Assembly (NCBI GenBank): GCA_945870205.1
Contig: CAMBRI010000020.1
Location: 1 to 33,627 of the forward strand
Reading direction: 5' to 3'
Source: Sulfuritalea hydrogenivorans sk43H
GTDB taxonomy: Bacteria > Pseudomonadota > Gammaproteobacteria > Burkholderiales > Rhodocyclaceae
Length of the DNA: 33,627 nucleotides
Made by a program: the position numbers and the translations under genes. Below are positions 7,129 to 15,897 of the stretch, piece by piece. Below the pieces are notes generated by a model. The model was given only the letters and a program-made list of their open reading frames with translations, made no database searches and was not told where the DNA came from. How positions within the stretch are numbered: position 1 is the stretch's first letter; each line of letters begins with the position of its first letter.

Positions 7129-9153
7129 TCAGCGGCGCGCGAATTCCCCCTTGCAGGCCGCCAGCAGCCTGTCGATCCCGTCTATCAGCGGACCTGCCCG
7201 CTCCGGCCCGCCGGCGCCTGTTTCCAGCTCCTCCGCCATTGCAGCCAGTTCATCGAGCCCGAGGGTTGCCGCCGAACCTTTCAGGCCATGCGCCAGGTGC
7301 CCCATCGCCGCCGTGTCGCCGCCGGCGCAGAGCGCACGCAGTCGCGCCGCATCGCCGCCGTGGTCTTCGAGAAAGATCGCACGGGCATGGGCAAGCGCCT
7401 CGTGGTCGTAAAGGAAACGGGCCTCGACGGAATTGTCGTCGTCGGGCCCTGCGCCGGCGCCCTCGACCGGATGCAGCCAGCGCGTCAGGCAGCCCCAGAG
7501 TTCGTCGACGTCGATGGGTTTGGCGATGAAGTCGTGCATCCCGGCCGCCATGCAGGCTTCCTGCTCGGCCCGGCTGACACCGGCCGAAAGGCCGATGATC
7601 GGAAGTTCGTGTCCCAGTTCCCGCAAGCGGCGGGTCGCCTCGAGGCCGTCCATTCCGGGCATCTGCACGTCCATCAGCACCAGATCCGGAGCCGCCGCCG
7701 CGATCTGCTCGAGCACCTCGTGCCCGTCTTGCGCAACGATCGTCGCGATTCCGGCTCGTCCGAGCCATTGCGTGATCACCAGCTGATTGACGCGATCGTC
7801 TTCGGCGACCAGGATGCGGCGCCCGCGAAACTCCTGTGGCACTTCCGCAGATGCCGTCGCGGCCGCCGACATCTTCGCGGTGGCTGCGTCCCCGACTTGC
7901 AGCGGCAGGATCAGGGTGAAGCGGCTGCCGCTGCCGACGCTGCTTTCCGCCAGCAGCTCGCCGCCCATGCCGCGCGCCAGTTCGCGCGAGATGTGCAGCC
8001 CGAGCCCGCTGCCGCCATAGCGCCGCGCCGTGGCAGCGTCGGCCTGGGTGAAGGGCGCAAACAGGCGCGCCAGGGCCTCGGCCGGAATGCCGATGCCGGT
8101 GTCGGCCACGCACAGGCGCAGCATCGGCGCGTCGGGGTCGCCGGCCACATCGACATGCAGGTCGACGCGGCCCGCCGCCGTGAATTTGATGGCATTGCCC
8201 AAGAGGTTGGTCAGGCACTGGCCGAGGCGCAGACGGTCACCCAAGAGGCAGGCAGGCACTTCGGGAGCAAGGTGAAAGCCCAGCTCCAGCGGCATGCCGG
8301 CGGGAACCTGGCTGCGGATGGCTGCGAGTTCATCGAGCAGTTCCGCCAGCAAAAAGGGTTCGTGCTCGAACTCCATGCGGCCGGATTCGAGCTTGGCGGC
8401 ATCGAGCAGGTCATTGATGATGCGCAGCAGATTTTGTCCGGAGCGGGCGATCTTGCCGATGAAATCGCGCTGCCGCGAATCGAGCTCGGTGAGCAGGACC
8501 AACTGGCTCAGTCCGATGATGCCGTTCATCGGCGTACGCAGTTCGTGGCTGACATTGGCCAGAAAATCGCTCTTGGCACGGTTCGACTCCTCGGCCGCAA
8601 TGCGCGCCCGCTCGATCTCCGCCGTCGCCTGGCGCTGTTCCGTGACGTCGTCGAAAACGTGGCCATAGTGGTCATCGTCGACCTGGATCGAGGCGAGTTC
8701 GATCACGATCTCTCTTCCGTCGCTGCGCGCGACCCGCAGCTCTGCCTGGCTGATGCCCTGCTCGTGCAAGAGCTTCAGGTGGCGCTCGAGCCGGGCCGCG
8801 GAAGCCGGGCTGGTGAGCGCCTGCAACTGGCTGCCGCAAAGCACTTTGACGTCGCGCCCGGTGATGCTCGCGGCCGCGGGATTAGCGCGCAACACCAGCC
8901 CGTCGCGGTCGGTCTCGAGTATCCCAGTCAGGGCATAGTCGAAATAAACGCGCGCCGCCTGTTCGGAGGCCTGAGGCGGGACCGATGCGCCGGCACCGAG
9001 GCGGGACAGCAGGTCTGCCGCAGACCTGGCGAGTTCCTGCACGACCGAAGCGTCGGGCAGGACAGCACCCGGGGCATCGAGTCGTGCGCACAAGGCATCG
9101 ATGGCGCGCCGTGCCGCCAGCGCCAACTCCTGCAATTCCTTCCCGCTGCTCAT
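7129..9153 (-). CDS. Cytosolic hybrid histidine kinase (PAS-HisKA-HATPase-REC-HPt)
   Basis: A 674-residue protein without membrane segments. A PAS domain spans about 68-175, and HisKA has SHELRTPMNG with His203. HATPase_c has N box NLLGNAIKFT (316-325), G1 DTGIGIP (351-357) and G2 GGSGLGL. A receiver domain has LMDVQMPGMDG with Asp495 and AKPID, and a C-terminal HPt has AHGLKGSAATLG with His622. All catalytic residues are present, so it should run an internal His-Asp-His relay and pass phosphate to a separate response regulator. Its ATG overlaps the stop of the PP2C gene (ATGA, 9150-9153), so the two are co-translated. The orphan OmpR-type regulator at 17662 is the nearest candidate acceptor, which is inference. 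Confidence 0.9.
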   Translation of the reverse strand: MSSGKELQELALAARRAIDALCARLDAPGAVLPDASVVQELARSAADLLSRLGAGASVPPQASEQAARVYFDYALTGILETDRDGLVLRANPAAASITGRDVKVLCGSQLQALTSPASAARLERHLKLLHEQGISQAELRVARSDGREIVIELASIQVDDDHYGHVFDDVTEQRQATAEIERARIAAEESNRAKSDFLANVSHELRTPMNGIIGLSQLVLLTELDSRQRDFIGKIARSGQNLLRIINDLLDAAKLESGRMEFEHEPFLLAELLDELAAIRSQVPAGMPLELGFHLAPEVPACLLGDRLRLGQCLTNLLGNAIKFTAAGRVDLHVDVAGDPDAPMLRLCVADTGIGIPAEALARLFAPFTQADAATARRYGGSGLGLHISRELARGMGGELLAESSVGSGSRFTLILPLQVGDAATAKMSAAATASAEVPQEFRGRRILVAEDDRVNQLVITQWLGRAGIATIVAQDGHEVLEQIAAAAPDLVLMDVQMPGMDGLEATRRLRELGHELPIIGLSAGVSRAEQEACMAAGMHDFIAKPIDVDELWGCLTRWLHPVEGAGAGPDDDNSVEARFLYDHEALAHARAIFLEDHGGDAARLRALCAGGDTAAMGHLAHGLKGSAATLGLDELAAMAEELETGAGGPERAGPLIDGIDRLLAACKGEFARR

Positions 9154-11885
9154 GAGGGCATGGCAGCGTCACGCTCGCAGGCCGCACGCTTGATCAGGCG
9201 GATGCTGCTGACGCCGGGCAGGGGTCTGGCGTACTCGACGGCATCGACGCAATTGTTGATGATGTAGAGGCCGAAGCCGCCATCGCTGTTGCCGCTGAAA
9301 TCGGGCTGCGGGTCGTCGGGCGGTGAAAAGTCGGGGCCGGGGTAGATCAGCTCGACGGAGTATTCATCGCTGCGCCGGGTCAGGCGACAAGCGATGGTGG
9401 CGTCGTTGAAATAGGGTTTGGCGTGGCGCAGGATGTTGGTCGCCGCCTCGAAGCTGGCCAGGATGACCGCCTGCACCTCGTCATCCGGCAGAGGCCCGGC
9501 CGTTTCGGCGATTCGGGCGCGCAGCGCGCCCAATGCATCAAGGCGCCAGGGCAGGATCAGCAGGCTGGGATTGGTACGCTGTTCGATGCTACCTCGCGGT
9601 GGAGTGCGGCCAGGCAGCACCTCGACCATGATCGCCGTCTGATCGTCGTCGAGGACATCGCTGCCGACGAAATTCCTCACCTGCTGCCGCATCGACTGCA
9701 GCAGGGAACTCGGCGGCAGCGAAACAGCGCGGCCGGCACCGAGAATGGAGCAAAGGCGGGGCAGGCCGAATTCCTCGCGGTGCCCGTTAAACGACTCCGT
9801 AATGCCGTCTGAATAGACCAGGAGCGCGTCGCCGGATGCCAACTCTACTTTCTGCTGCGAATAGACCTCGTCCTCGATCACGCCGATGGGCAGGTTGTCG
9901 CCAATAACCTGCAGGATGCTGCCGTCAGTGCCGCGCGCCAGCAGCCCGGGTGTGTGACCGGCATTGACGACACACAGGGTACCGGCAGCAATATCGAAGC
10001 GGTACAGTGCAAGGGTAACAAAGGAACTGAGCTCTATCAGCCGTGGCGTCAGGTTGTGGTGCAGGGCATTGATGATCTCGGCCGGCGTCGGCAGCTGGTG
10101 TTCGTCGGCACGCTGCGCGAAAAGCTCGGCGAGGACCTTGTTGTAACTGCTCTTTACGCCAGCACCGATCAGCGCAGCCGGAACGCCTTTCCCCATCACG
10201 TCGCCGACCAGAAGCTCGAAGCAGTCGGGGCGGAAGCGCGTGACAGCAAAAAAGTCGCCGTCGATGCCCTGCGATGATTCGGTATAGGTTGCCAGGCGGG
10301 CGCCGTGTATGCCCTCGGGAAAATCGCCCAGCAGCAGCGAGCGCTGGATATCGCTGCCCGTCTCCAGTTCGCGGCGGCGCGCGTCGGCGAGGTCGTGCTC
10401 GATGAGCTTCTGCGCCGTGATGTCGGTGCGGATCGCGACATACTGGTAGGGCAGGCCGGCGGCGTCGAGCCAGGGAACGATGGTCGCAGCCACCCAGTAG
10501 AGGTTTCCGTTCTTGTTGCGGTTGGCGATCTGTCCGTGCCAGACCTTTCCCGAGGAAATGGTTTCCCAAAGCTCGCGATAGAAGGCGGGGGAATGCACTG
10601 CCGACCTGACCATGCGGTGATTCTGTCCCAGCAGTTCGTGGCGGCTGTAGCCTGAAATCTCGAAGAACTTCTCGTTGGCGTAGGTGATTGCCCCCGTCGC
10701 GTCGGCGATGCTGACGATCGAGTGCTGGTCCAGCGCGAATTTCTGGTACTCGAGTTCGCGCAGGGACTGGCTAAGCAGGCCATTGACGCGCACCTGCTCT
10801 GCCTCGAGGGCCTTGCGTTCCGTAATGTCGCGAATGAAACCGGCAAAGTAGGTGCGGCCCTCAGCCTCGAAGGGGACAACGGCTATTTCGATCGGGAATT
10901 GGTAACCGCTGCGGCGGATCGCCGTGATCTCGATGCGCTGCTTCAGGATCGGGCCGCTGCCTGTGGCCAGGTAGTGCTTCATGCCACGCTCGTGGGCAGC
11001 GCGGTGTTCGGTTGGAATGATGGTTTCGGAAAGGGTCCGGCCGCGAACCTCCGCGGCGAGAAAACCGAAGGTGCGTTCGGCTGCCGCGTTGAAGTCCACG
11101 ATCGCACCCGCATCATCAATGGTGATGAAGCAGTCCAGTGCAGCCTCCATGATCGCGCTCTTGCGGCTTTCGCTATCGGTCAGGGCCTGGTGCTGCGCCG
11201 CCAACTCCTTAGAAACCCGGTTCAAGGCCGTCACCAGGTCCCGCGTTTCGCTGACGGAACTGTCGGTCGCAACCATGCCGCCGAGATGGCTGGGGAGTTC
11301 GCCGGCGAATCTTGCGGTGACCTTCAGGTCTTCCACCATGCGACGCAGCGGGACCCAGATCAACAGGTGCCCGGGCAGCAGGCAGAGCGCCGCGAAAAGC
11401 AGCGAAATCTTGGTGACGGTCCAGACTTGGCTGGCGATCGACTCGGGCGAAAAGTTCAGGCGGAACACGCCATAGTCCTTGCCGCCCACCAGAATGATGC
11501 GGTTGATCGGATACAGGCGCCCGGCAACCTGTGCGCTGATCCAGTCCGGCGGCTTGACCATGTTCTGCAGGCTGTTTTCGGCGCGCACCCGGCCGCCGGA
11601 TACATCGATGAACTCCGCCGACGAGAGCATCGAGCCGACGGCAGCTTTCGCCAGAGTGCGCCTGACGGTGTCGTAGTCGCCAATCACGGCGCTGTCGGAC
11701 AAGGTCGGCGTCAGGACATCGGCGAGGATGCTGGTCGATTCGTAGGCGTCGTCGATCGCCTGGGTGAATTGCTGATAGTAGAAAAGCCCGAGGCCGGCGA
11801 AGGTGAGCGCGAACAGGCTCACCGAATAGAGGACAAAGATCCGGCTGGCGAGCGATCGGGGCAGGCAGCGGGCGATAAGGCTCAT
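9150..11885 (-). CDS. Membrane sensor PP2C phosphatase fused to RsbW-like HATPase
   Basis: A 911-residue protein. TM1 (15-37), a periplasmic sensor of about 120 residues and TM2 (158-180) are followed by a HAMP-like linker and two PAS domains (about 242-355 and 382-492). A SpoIIE/RsbU-type PP2C phosphatase follows (about 518-757) with DGDFF, GDVMGKGVPAAL, NAGHTPG, YSDGITE and the terminal DDDQTA. The C-terminal HATPase resembles RsbW/SpoIIAB: N box EAATNILRHA (813-822) and G2 DGGFGLYIIN (868-877). The G1 box reads YPGPDF where an Asp is normally found, so kinase activity is uncertain. The architecture recalls SypE of Vibrio fischeri and HsbR/CrsR proteins, which act on a STAS partner. Start 11885 is chosen because upstream codons overlap the binding-protein gene; the gap to it is 7 bp. 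Confidence 0.88.
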   Translation of the reverse strand: MSLIARCLPRSLASRIFVLYSVSLFALTFAGLGLFYYQQFTQAIDDAYESTSILADVLTPTLSDSAVIGDYDTVRRTLAKAAVGSMLSSAEFIDVSGGRVRAENSLQNMVKPPDWISAQVAGRLYPINRIILVGGKDYGVFRLNFSPESIASQVWTVTKISLLFAALCLLPGHLLIWVPLRRMVEDLKVTARFAGELPSHLGGMVATDSSVSETRDLVTALNRVSKELAAQHQALTDSESRKSAIMEAALDCFITIDDAGAIVDFNAAAERTFGFLAAEVRGRTLSETIIPTEHRAAHERGMKHYLATGSGPILKQRIEITAIRRSGYQFPIEIAVVPFEAEGRTYFAGFIRDITERKALEAEQVRVNGLLSQSLRELEYQKFALDQHSIVSIADATGAITYANEKFFEISGYSRHELLGQNHRMVRSAVHSPAFYRELWETISSGKVWHGQIANRNKNGNLYWVAATIVPWLDAAGLPYQYVAIRTDITAQKLIEHDLADARRRELETGSDIQRSLLLGDFPEGIHGARLATYTESSQGIDGDFFAVTRFRPDCFELLVGDVMGKGVPAALIGAGVKSSYNKVLAELFAQRADEHQLPTPAEIINALHHNLTPRLIELSSFVTLALYRFDIAAGTLCVVNAGHTPGLLARGTDGSILQVIGDNLPIGVIEDEVYSQQKVELASGDALLVYSDGITESFNGHREEFGLPRLCSILGAGRAVSLPPSSLLQSMRQQVRNFVGSDVLDDDQTAIMVEVLPGRTPPRGSIEQRTNPSLLILPWRLDALGALRARIAETAGPLPDDEVQAVILASFEAATNILRHAKPYFNDATIACRLTRRSDEYSVELIYPGPDFSPPDDPQPDFSGNSDGGFGLYIINNCVDAVEYARPLPGVSSIRLIKRAACERDAAMPS

Positions 11886-11892
11886 GCCGGGT

Positions 11893-12753
11893 TCAGCGCA
11901 GATGCGCCGGAGCAGTCTTGAAAAAATTGATGTAAGCGCCATACTCGCTGCCATCCGAAGCGATGAACACGGCATCGTCGGGCAGTTCGACCTGCCTTGA
12001 CGCCTCCCGGATGACCGCCAGCCCCTTCGGGTCCCCGGCCATTCCGACAAAGGCATCGGCGATGGCCTTGGCATCCTTCGCCGGCACCGCCGGCGAAACC
12101 ATCAGCGCGAGGTCGTGCACCGGCTCGGAGCTCCACAATACCCGGTAGGCCTTTTTCTCCCGGCGCGCAAAGCCCTCGACCAGCTGCGAATTGGCGCCGA
12201 CGGCCTTGACCTTGCCGCTGAATAGTTGCACCAGCGCACCATCCATGTTGCCGCCGAAGATCACCTTGACGTCGATGCCTTTGGACAGCAAGTGTGCATA
12301 GGGCATTTTGTAGGCGACGAGGGCTTCCGGTCCGGCAAAAGCCACCTCCTGTCCGGCGAGTTGGGAGATGTCGGTAACCGGGGAGTCGGCGGCGGCGATC
12401 AGCTGCGCATGGAGCGGCGGTGTCTTGCGCCGGGCAAAGACCTTCCAGCCGAGTTGCTGGCGTTCCGGACTGAACAAATGATTGGTAAACGCAAAATCCA
12501 CTTCCCGGGCGAGAACAAAACTCGTGGTGTCCGCCGACGTCCGGCCTATCTTCAGGCTGAGCTTCACGCCGCTCTTCTGCGATACGTAATTTAGGATCGG
12601 ATTCCAGTAGCCGGCCGTCAGGTTGATGCCGTATTGATTCACCGGCGAAAACTTGTACCCGTCGCCCGTTTGCGCGCCGGCGAGTGAATGGAAAAACAGT
12701 CCGAAAAGGCTCAAGAGGAGCGTGAAAATCCTGCCGGGAAACCTTGTTTTCAT
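11893..12753 (-). CDS. PhnD-like periplasmic substrate-binding protein
   Basis: A 286-residue protein. A signal peptide (basic start, hydrophobic 9-24, cleavage near AGA/QT at 27-28) precedes a mature protein with the phosphate/phosphite/phosphonate-binding fold pattern. NQYGINLTAGYWNPILNYVS is followed by the characteristic DFAFTNHLF, then QLAGQEVAFAGPEA and DGALVQLFSGKVKAVG. No ABC permease or ATPase gene is adjacent. Instead it is the first gene of a unit with a membrane phosphatase sensor 7 bp downstream, so it more likely presents a ligand to that sensor than feeds a transporter (inference). Start 12753 is preferred over longer upstream frames because it gives the signal peptide and has an AAGG site upstream. 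The 170 bp before it (12754-12923) must hold the unit B promoter, but I see no convincing boxes. Confidence 0.82.
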   Translation of the reverse strand: MKTRFPGRIFTLLLSLFGLFFHSLAGAQTGDGYKFSPVNQYGINLTAGYWNPILNYVSQKSGVKLSLKIGRTSADTTSFVLAREVDFAFTNHLFSPERQQLGWKVFARRKTPPLHAQLIAAADSPVTDISQLAGQEVAFAGPEALVAYKMPYAHLLSKGIDVKVIFGGNMDGALVQLFSGKVKAVGANSQLVEGFARREKKAYRVLWSSEPVHDLALMVSPAVPAKDAKAIADAFVGMAGDPKGLAVIREASRQVELPDDAVFIASDGSEYGAYINFFKTAPAHLR

Positions 12754-12923
12754 TGTCGCGCCTTGAAATTGGCAAATCGAAATTCTGCACCAGGCAGCAA
12801 TTCCGTAACGCAAGCAGCTGTCGCCATGCAGCGGGCAGCAGCCGACATTATCCCTTTCGCTGCAGCCGGTTCGCCGGATTCCTGCGCCGGTCGAAAGATT
12901 TTCCGCTGCAGCACCATCATCCG

Positions 12924-13949
12924 CTAGGCAACCTGCTTGAGTTGCTCCGGCCCGGAATGCCCCAGGGCGTAACGCCAGGCATCGCGGACAATGTCGCGCA
13001 AGGCCGGGTAGCGGGGAACCCAACCGAGCTGGTATCGCGCCTGCCGACTATCGGCGATCAGCCGCGCCGGGTCGCCGGCCCGCCGCGACTCGATCCTGAC
13101 CGGAACGGCGCGCCCCGTGACGGCGCGCACGGTGTCGATGACCTCGCGCACGGAAAAGCCCTGGCCGTTGCCGAGGTTGACCGCCAGGCTCTGCCCGGTT
13201 CGCTGCAGGGCTTCAAGGGCGAGCAGGTGGGCCTGGCACAGGTCATCGACATGGATATAGTCGCGGATGCAGGTGCCGTCCGGTGTGTCGTAGTCGTCGC
13301 CATAGACGCACAATTGCTTCCGCTTCCCAAGCGCCACTTCCAATGCGATCGGAATCAGGTGGGTTTCGGGTTCATGGCGCTCGCCGATGCGGCCCTCGGG
13401 ATCGGCCCCCGCCGCGTTGAAATAACGCAGGCAGGCGCTCTTGAGTCCGTGGGCGTGGTCGAAGTCGGCCAGCATCTGCTCAACCATCAGCTTGCCGCGG
13501 CCATAAGGATTGACCGGCTGCGCCGGATGCTTCTCGTCGATCGGCACATACGCCGGCTCGCCGAAAATCGCTGCCGTCGAGGAGAACACCAGATGGCGCA
13601 CCTCATGGAGGACCATGGTATCGAGCAGGTTGATGGTATTAGCGACGTTGTTGCGGTAGTACAAGCCGGGCTTTTGTACCGATTCGCCGACCTGGATGCT
13701 GCCGGCGAAATTCATCACGGCGTCGAAATGACCGGCGGCGAACAGGGCATCGAGGGCCGCCGTGTCGGCCAGGTCGCCCTGAACGAAGCGGCCCCCGAGC
13801 ACGGCATCGCGATGGCCGGAAGAAAGGTTGTCAAAGACGGTCGTGTCGTAACCGCCTTCCAGCAGCGCCTTGACCATGTGTGAGCCGATGTAGCCTGCAC
13901 CCCCGACGACGAGAACCGCCTTCCTGCCTGCCTGTCCGTCGGCTGCCAT
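12924..13949 (-). CDS. galE: UDP-glucose 4-epimerase
   Basis: A 341-residue SDR-family epimerase. GGAGYIGSHMV is the NAD-binding Gly motif, FDNLSSGH the cofactor loop, and FSSTAAIFGEP carries the catalytic Ser/Thr. The YxxxK pair is YGRGKLM, and YFNAAGADPEGRIGE and RDYIHVDDL are typical of GalE. It interconverts UDP-glucose and UDP-galactose and so supplies donor sugars to the EPS glycosyltransferases. Two starts are possible. A GTG at 13988 overlaps the STAS stop, but ATG 13949 has a strong AGGAAGGGG site 8 nt upstream and fits the usual GalE N-terminus, so it is preferred. It is the last gene of unit A. HexNAc specificity cannot be excluded. Confidence 0.9.
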   Translation of the reverse strand: MAADGQAGRKAVLVVGGAGYIGSHMVKALLEGGYDTTVFDNLSSGHRDAVLGGRFVQGDLADTAALDALFAAGHFDAVMNFAGSIQVGESVQKPGLYYRNNVANTINLLDTMVLHEVRHLVFSSTAAIFGEPAYVPIDEKHPAQPVNPYGRGKLMVEQMLADFDHAHGLKSACLRYFNAAGADPEGRIGERHEPETHLIPIALEVALGKRKQLCVYGDDYDTPDGTCIRDYIHVDDLCQAHLLALEALQRTGQSLAVNLGNGQGFSVREVIDTVRAVTGRAVPVRIESRRAGDPARLIADSRQARYQLGWVPRYPALRDIVRDAWRYALGHSGPEQLKQVA

Positions 13950-13984
13950 GATGCCGCCCCTTCCTGGTCTTGCTGCCGGGTCGC

Positions 13985-14323
13985 TCACAGCGCGGCCAGC
14001 GCTTCTTCGCGGGTATTGTAGATCGAGAAAATGCGGTGCATGCGGACGAGCTCGAACAGGGCCTGCACCGGCTTGGCCATGGCGAACAGCTTGAGCTGTC
14101 CCTTCTTGCCGTTCATGGTGCGCAGGCAGGACAGCAAGGCGCCCAGCCCGGAACTGTCGATGAAGCTAAGCTTGCTCATGTCGATTAGAACGTTCTGGTG
14201 GTCTTCCAACACGGGGAGCAGCCTATCCTTGAACGCCTTGACGTTACCGGCATCCAGATTTTCGCTCTGGACGATGACAATCGCTCCCTTGCCTTCCTGA
14301 ATCTTTTCGATGTCGAGTTGCAT
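13985..14323 (-). CDS. STAS-domain anti-sigma factor antagonist-like protein
   Basis: A 112-residue single STAS domain of the SpoIIAA/RsbV type. LIDMSKLSFIDSSGLGALLS contains the DSSG motif with phosphorylatable Ser57/Ser58. A good AGGAGA ribosome-binding site precedes the ATG. Such proteins are phosphorylated by an RsbW-type kinase, dephosphorylated by a PP2C phosphatase, and bind a partner only in one state. A PP2C-HATPase protein is encoded in the next unit, 2.1 kb downstream, which makes it the likely partner. Location inside a biosynthetic operon suggests that the partner-switch output acts on EPS production, as SypA does in V. fischeri. No sigma factor or anti-sigma gene is visible in the window. 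Confidence 0.88.
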   Translation of the reverse strand: MQLDIEKIQEGKGAIVIVQSENLDAGNVKAFKDRLLPVLEDHQNVLIDMSKLSFIDSSGLGALLSCLRTMNGKKGQLKLFAMAKPVQALFELVRMHRIFSIYNTREEALAAL

Positions 14324-14364
14324 GATGATCTCCTGTTAAATGGGTGGGTGGTGCACTGCTGGGT

Positions 14365-15897
14365 TTAGTCCGCTGCGCCGGATGGCACAGCAGCAATCGG
14401 GTTTGATGCGGGGGTCGGAGGCGACCGGCGCAGGTCGCGCAGCACGCGGCCGAGGTATGTGCGCAACAATTTCCAGGTGACGCGGAAATCACCCTGTGCT
14501 GCACATGCGAGTACGTCACCAGCGAACTGGCCGTCAGAGTCGGATGCGGCCAAATCCTGCAACAGCGACTCATTTAGCAGTCCGCAGCGGTTCAGGGCGT
14601 AAAGCCGGCGCCATTCCGGCGGCAAGCGGCGCACCTCGCGGTGACTGCGCAACGCCGGACCGCCAAGCTGCAGGCGACCGCCCATCATTTCTCGCAGACC
14701 GGGGTAGAAGGTGCGGCAGAAATGGGTTGCCCAGTCGCGCGACTCGCCCCCCGAGAGCGCTTCAGGCAGGGCTAGGACGACGGCTATCCGGCCCGGATCG
14801 GTGCGGCCGGGCTGCGGAAAGGGGACAACTGCCGGCAGGCCGCTTTCTTCGCGCTGATGACGTGTCCTCCAGCGCGCCAGCCAATGCACCGGCAGCAGGG
14901 CAAGACGCAGGGCCCGGGCCAGGGCGCGCTGTCCCGGCAGGTCCGCCGCGCCTTGGCGCGGCAGTCCGGCCAGCAGGTTCGGATCCAATATCTCGGTGAC
15001 GGTGTTCAAGGGGATGTTGGCCAGAAGACTGCCATTCGTGATGATGCCATGCAAATCGAGGTCTTCGCCGACATAGGTGTCGGGCAATACCAGGCTGTTG
15101 CTCAGATGCGTGCCGCGATCGATGAAGCTGCCGGATTCGATGGACACGTTCGGCCCGATCACCGCGCCGGCGGCCACCTTCACCCCCGCGCCGATATGGA
15201 CCGGGGCGACGATCTGCGCCGACGGATGTATTTCGCTGCCGCGACCCGCGGAGAAAGCCGCCGCCCGTGCCGCCAGCAGGCACCGGTTGGCGCCGAGCAG
15301 TTCCCCCCGCGTAGCGGCGGCCAGGGGTCGCACAACGGCCTGCACCCCAAGCCGTGGGTCACGCAAAACGAACTGTTCGAGCTGCGAACTCTCGGGCAGG
15401 TGTTCGCAGGCCTGCAACCATGCGCCGGAAAACAGGCCCCAGCCGGTCCAGCGAGTCACAGTACCTTCGTTCCAGCACAGAGAATGACCGGCTGCCGAAG
15501 GTTCGCCGGCCGTTTCAATCGCCGGCAGGGGCGCGACGGGCAGCCGGGTCGCGTCGGCCAACCAGTAGCGGCGCTGCGGATCGAGGTCGAAGCGGCGCAC
15601 GAAGCGCGCCAGCGATTCGTCGCCATTCAGGTAGTGGTAGCTGACGCGACAGCCCCAGCGTTCGCCGTCCTGCAGCAGCTCACGAACCGGCGCGGCCGCA
15701 TCGCCGACCGCGACGTGGATATGGCGGCATCCGGCGCGCACCAGATGCTCGACGGCGCGCTGCAGGAAGGAGCGGCCCTGCAGGGGTAGCAGCATGGAGG
15801 GAAGGCTGAATCCGGCATCGTCGGCCGTCGTCGATCGCTGCGTAGCCAGCAGGATGGCGGCATCCGCGCGATCAGCGAATGGGTTGGGGTGCGTCAT
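14365..15897 (-). CDS. Composite EPS protein: degenerate nucleotidyltransferase-like, hexapeptide, and sugar-transferase-like tail
   Basis: A 510-residue protein in unit A. Residues 1-200 follow the pattern of a sugar-phosphate nucleotidyltransferase: AILLATQ in place of LILAAGxGTR, then SMLLPLQGRSFLQRAVEHL. The Gly-rich catalytic loop and signature Arg are missing. Residues about 220-300 are hexapeptide-like repeats (IHPSAQIVAPVHIGAGVKV and following). The C-terminal part (about 395-490) has MMGGRLQLGGPALRSHREV, LPPEWRRLYALNRCGLLNES and a final LLRTYLGR. It resembles the C-terminal half of bacterial sugar transferases, without their membrane segment or Asp-Glu dyad. The ATG overlaps the WecG-type gene by 4 bp. 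Function is unknown; a scaffold or regulator of initiation is a guess. Confidence 0.75.
   Translation of the reverse strand: MTHPNPFADRADAAILLATQRSTTADDAGFSLPSMLLPLQGRSFLQRAVEHLVRAGCRHIHVAVGDAAAPVRELLQDGERWGCRVSYHYLNGDESLARFVRRFDLDPQRRYWLADATRLPVAPLPAIETAGEPSAAGHSLCWNEGTVTRWTGWGLFSGAWLQACEHLPESSQLEQFVLRDPRLGVQAVVRPLAAATRGELLGANRCLLAARAAAFSAGRGSEIHPSAQIVAPVHIGAGVKVAAGAVIGPNVSIESGSFIDRGTHLSNSLVLPDTYVGEDLDLHGIITNGSLLANIPLNTVTEILDPNLLAGLPRQGAADLPGQRALARALRLALLPVHWLARWRTRHQREESGLPAVVPFPQPGRTDPGRIAVVLALPEALSGGESRDWATHFCRTFYPGLREMMGGRLQLGGPALRSHREVRRLPPEWRRLYALNRCGLLNESLLQDLAASDSDGQFAGDVLACAAQGDFRVTWKLLRTYLGRVLRDLRRSPPTPASNPIAAVPSGAAD

Noticed and set aside
7057-9267. Plus-strand open frame of 736 codons
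   Set aside because: It is antisense to the hybrid histidine kinase, all of whose catalytic motifs are intact; the plus-strand product matches no family.
10722-11921. Plus-strand open frame of 399 codons
   Set aside because: It is antisense to the sensor and PAS part of the PP2C protein; no recognisable domain.
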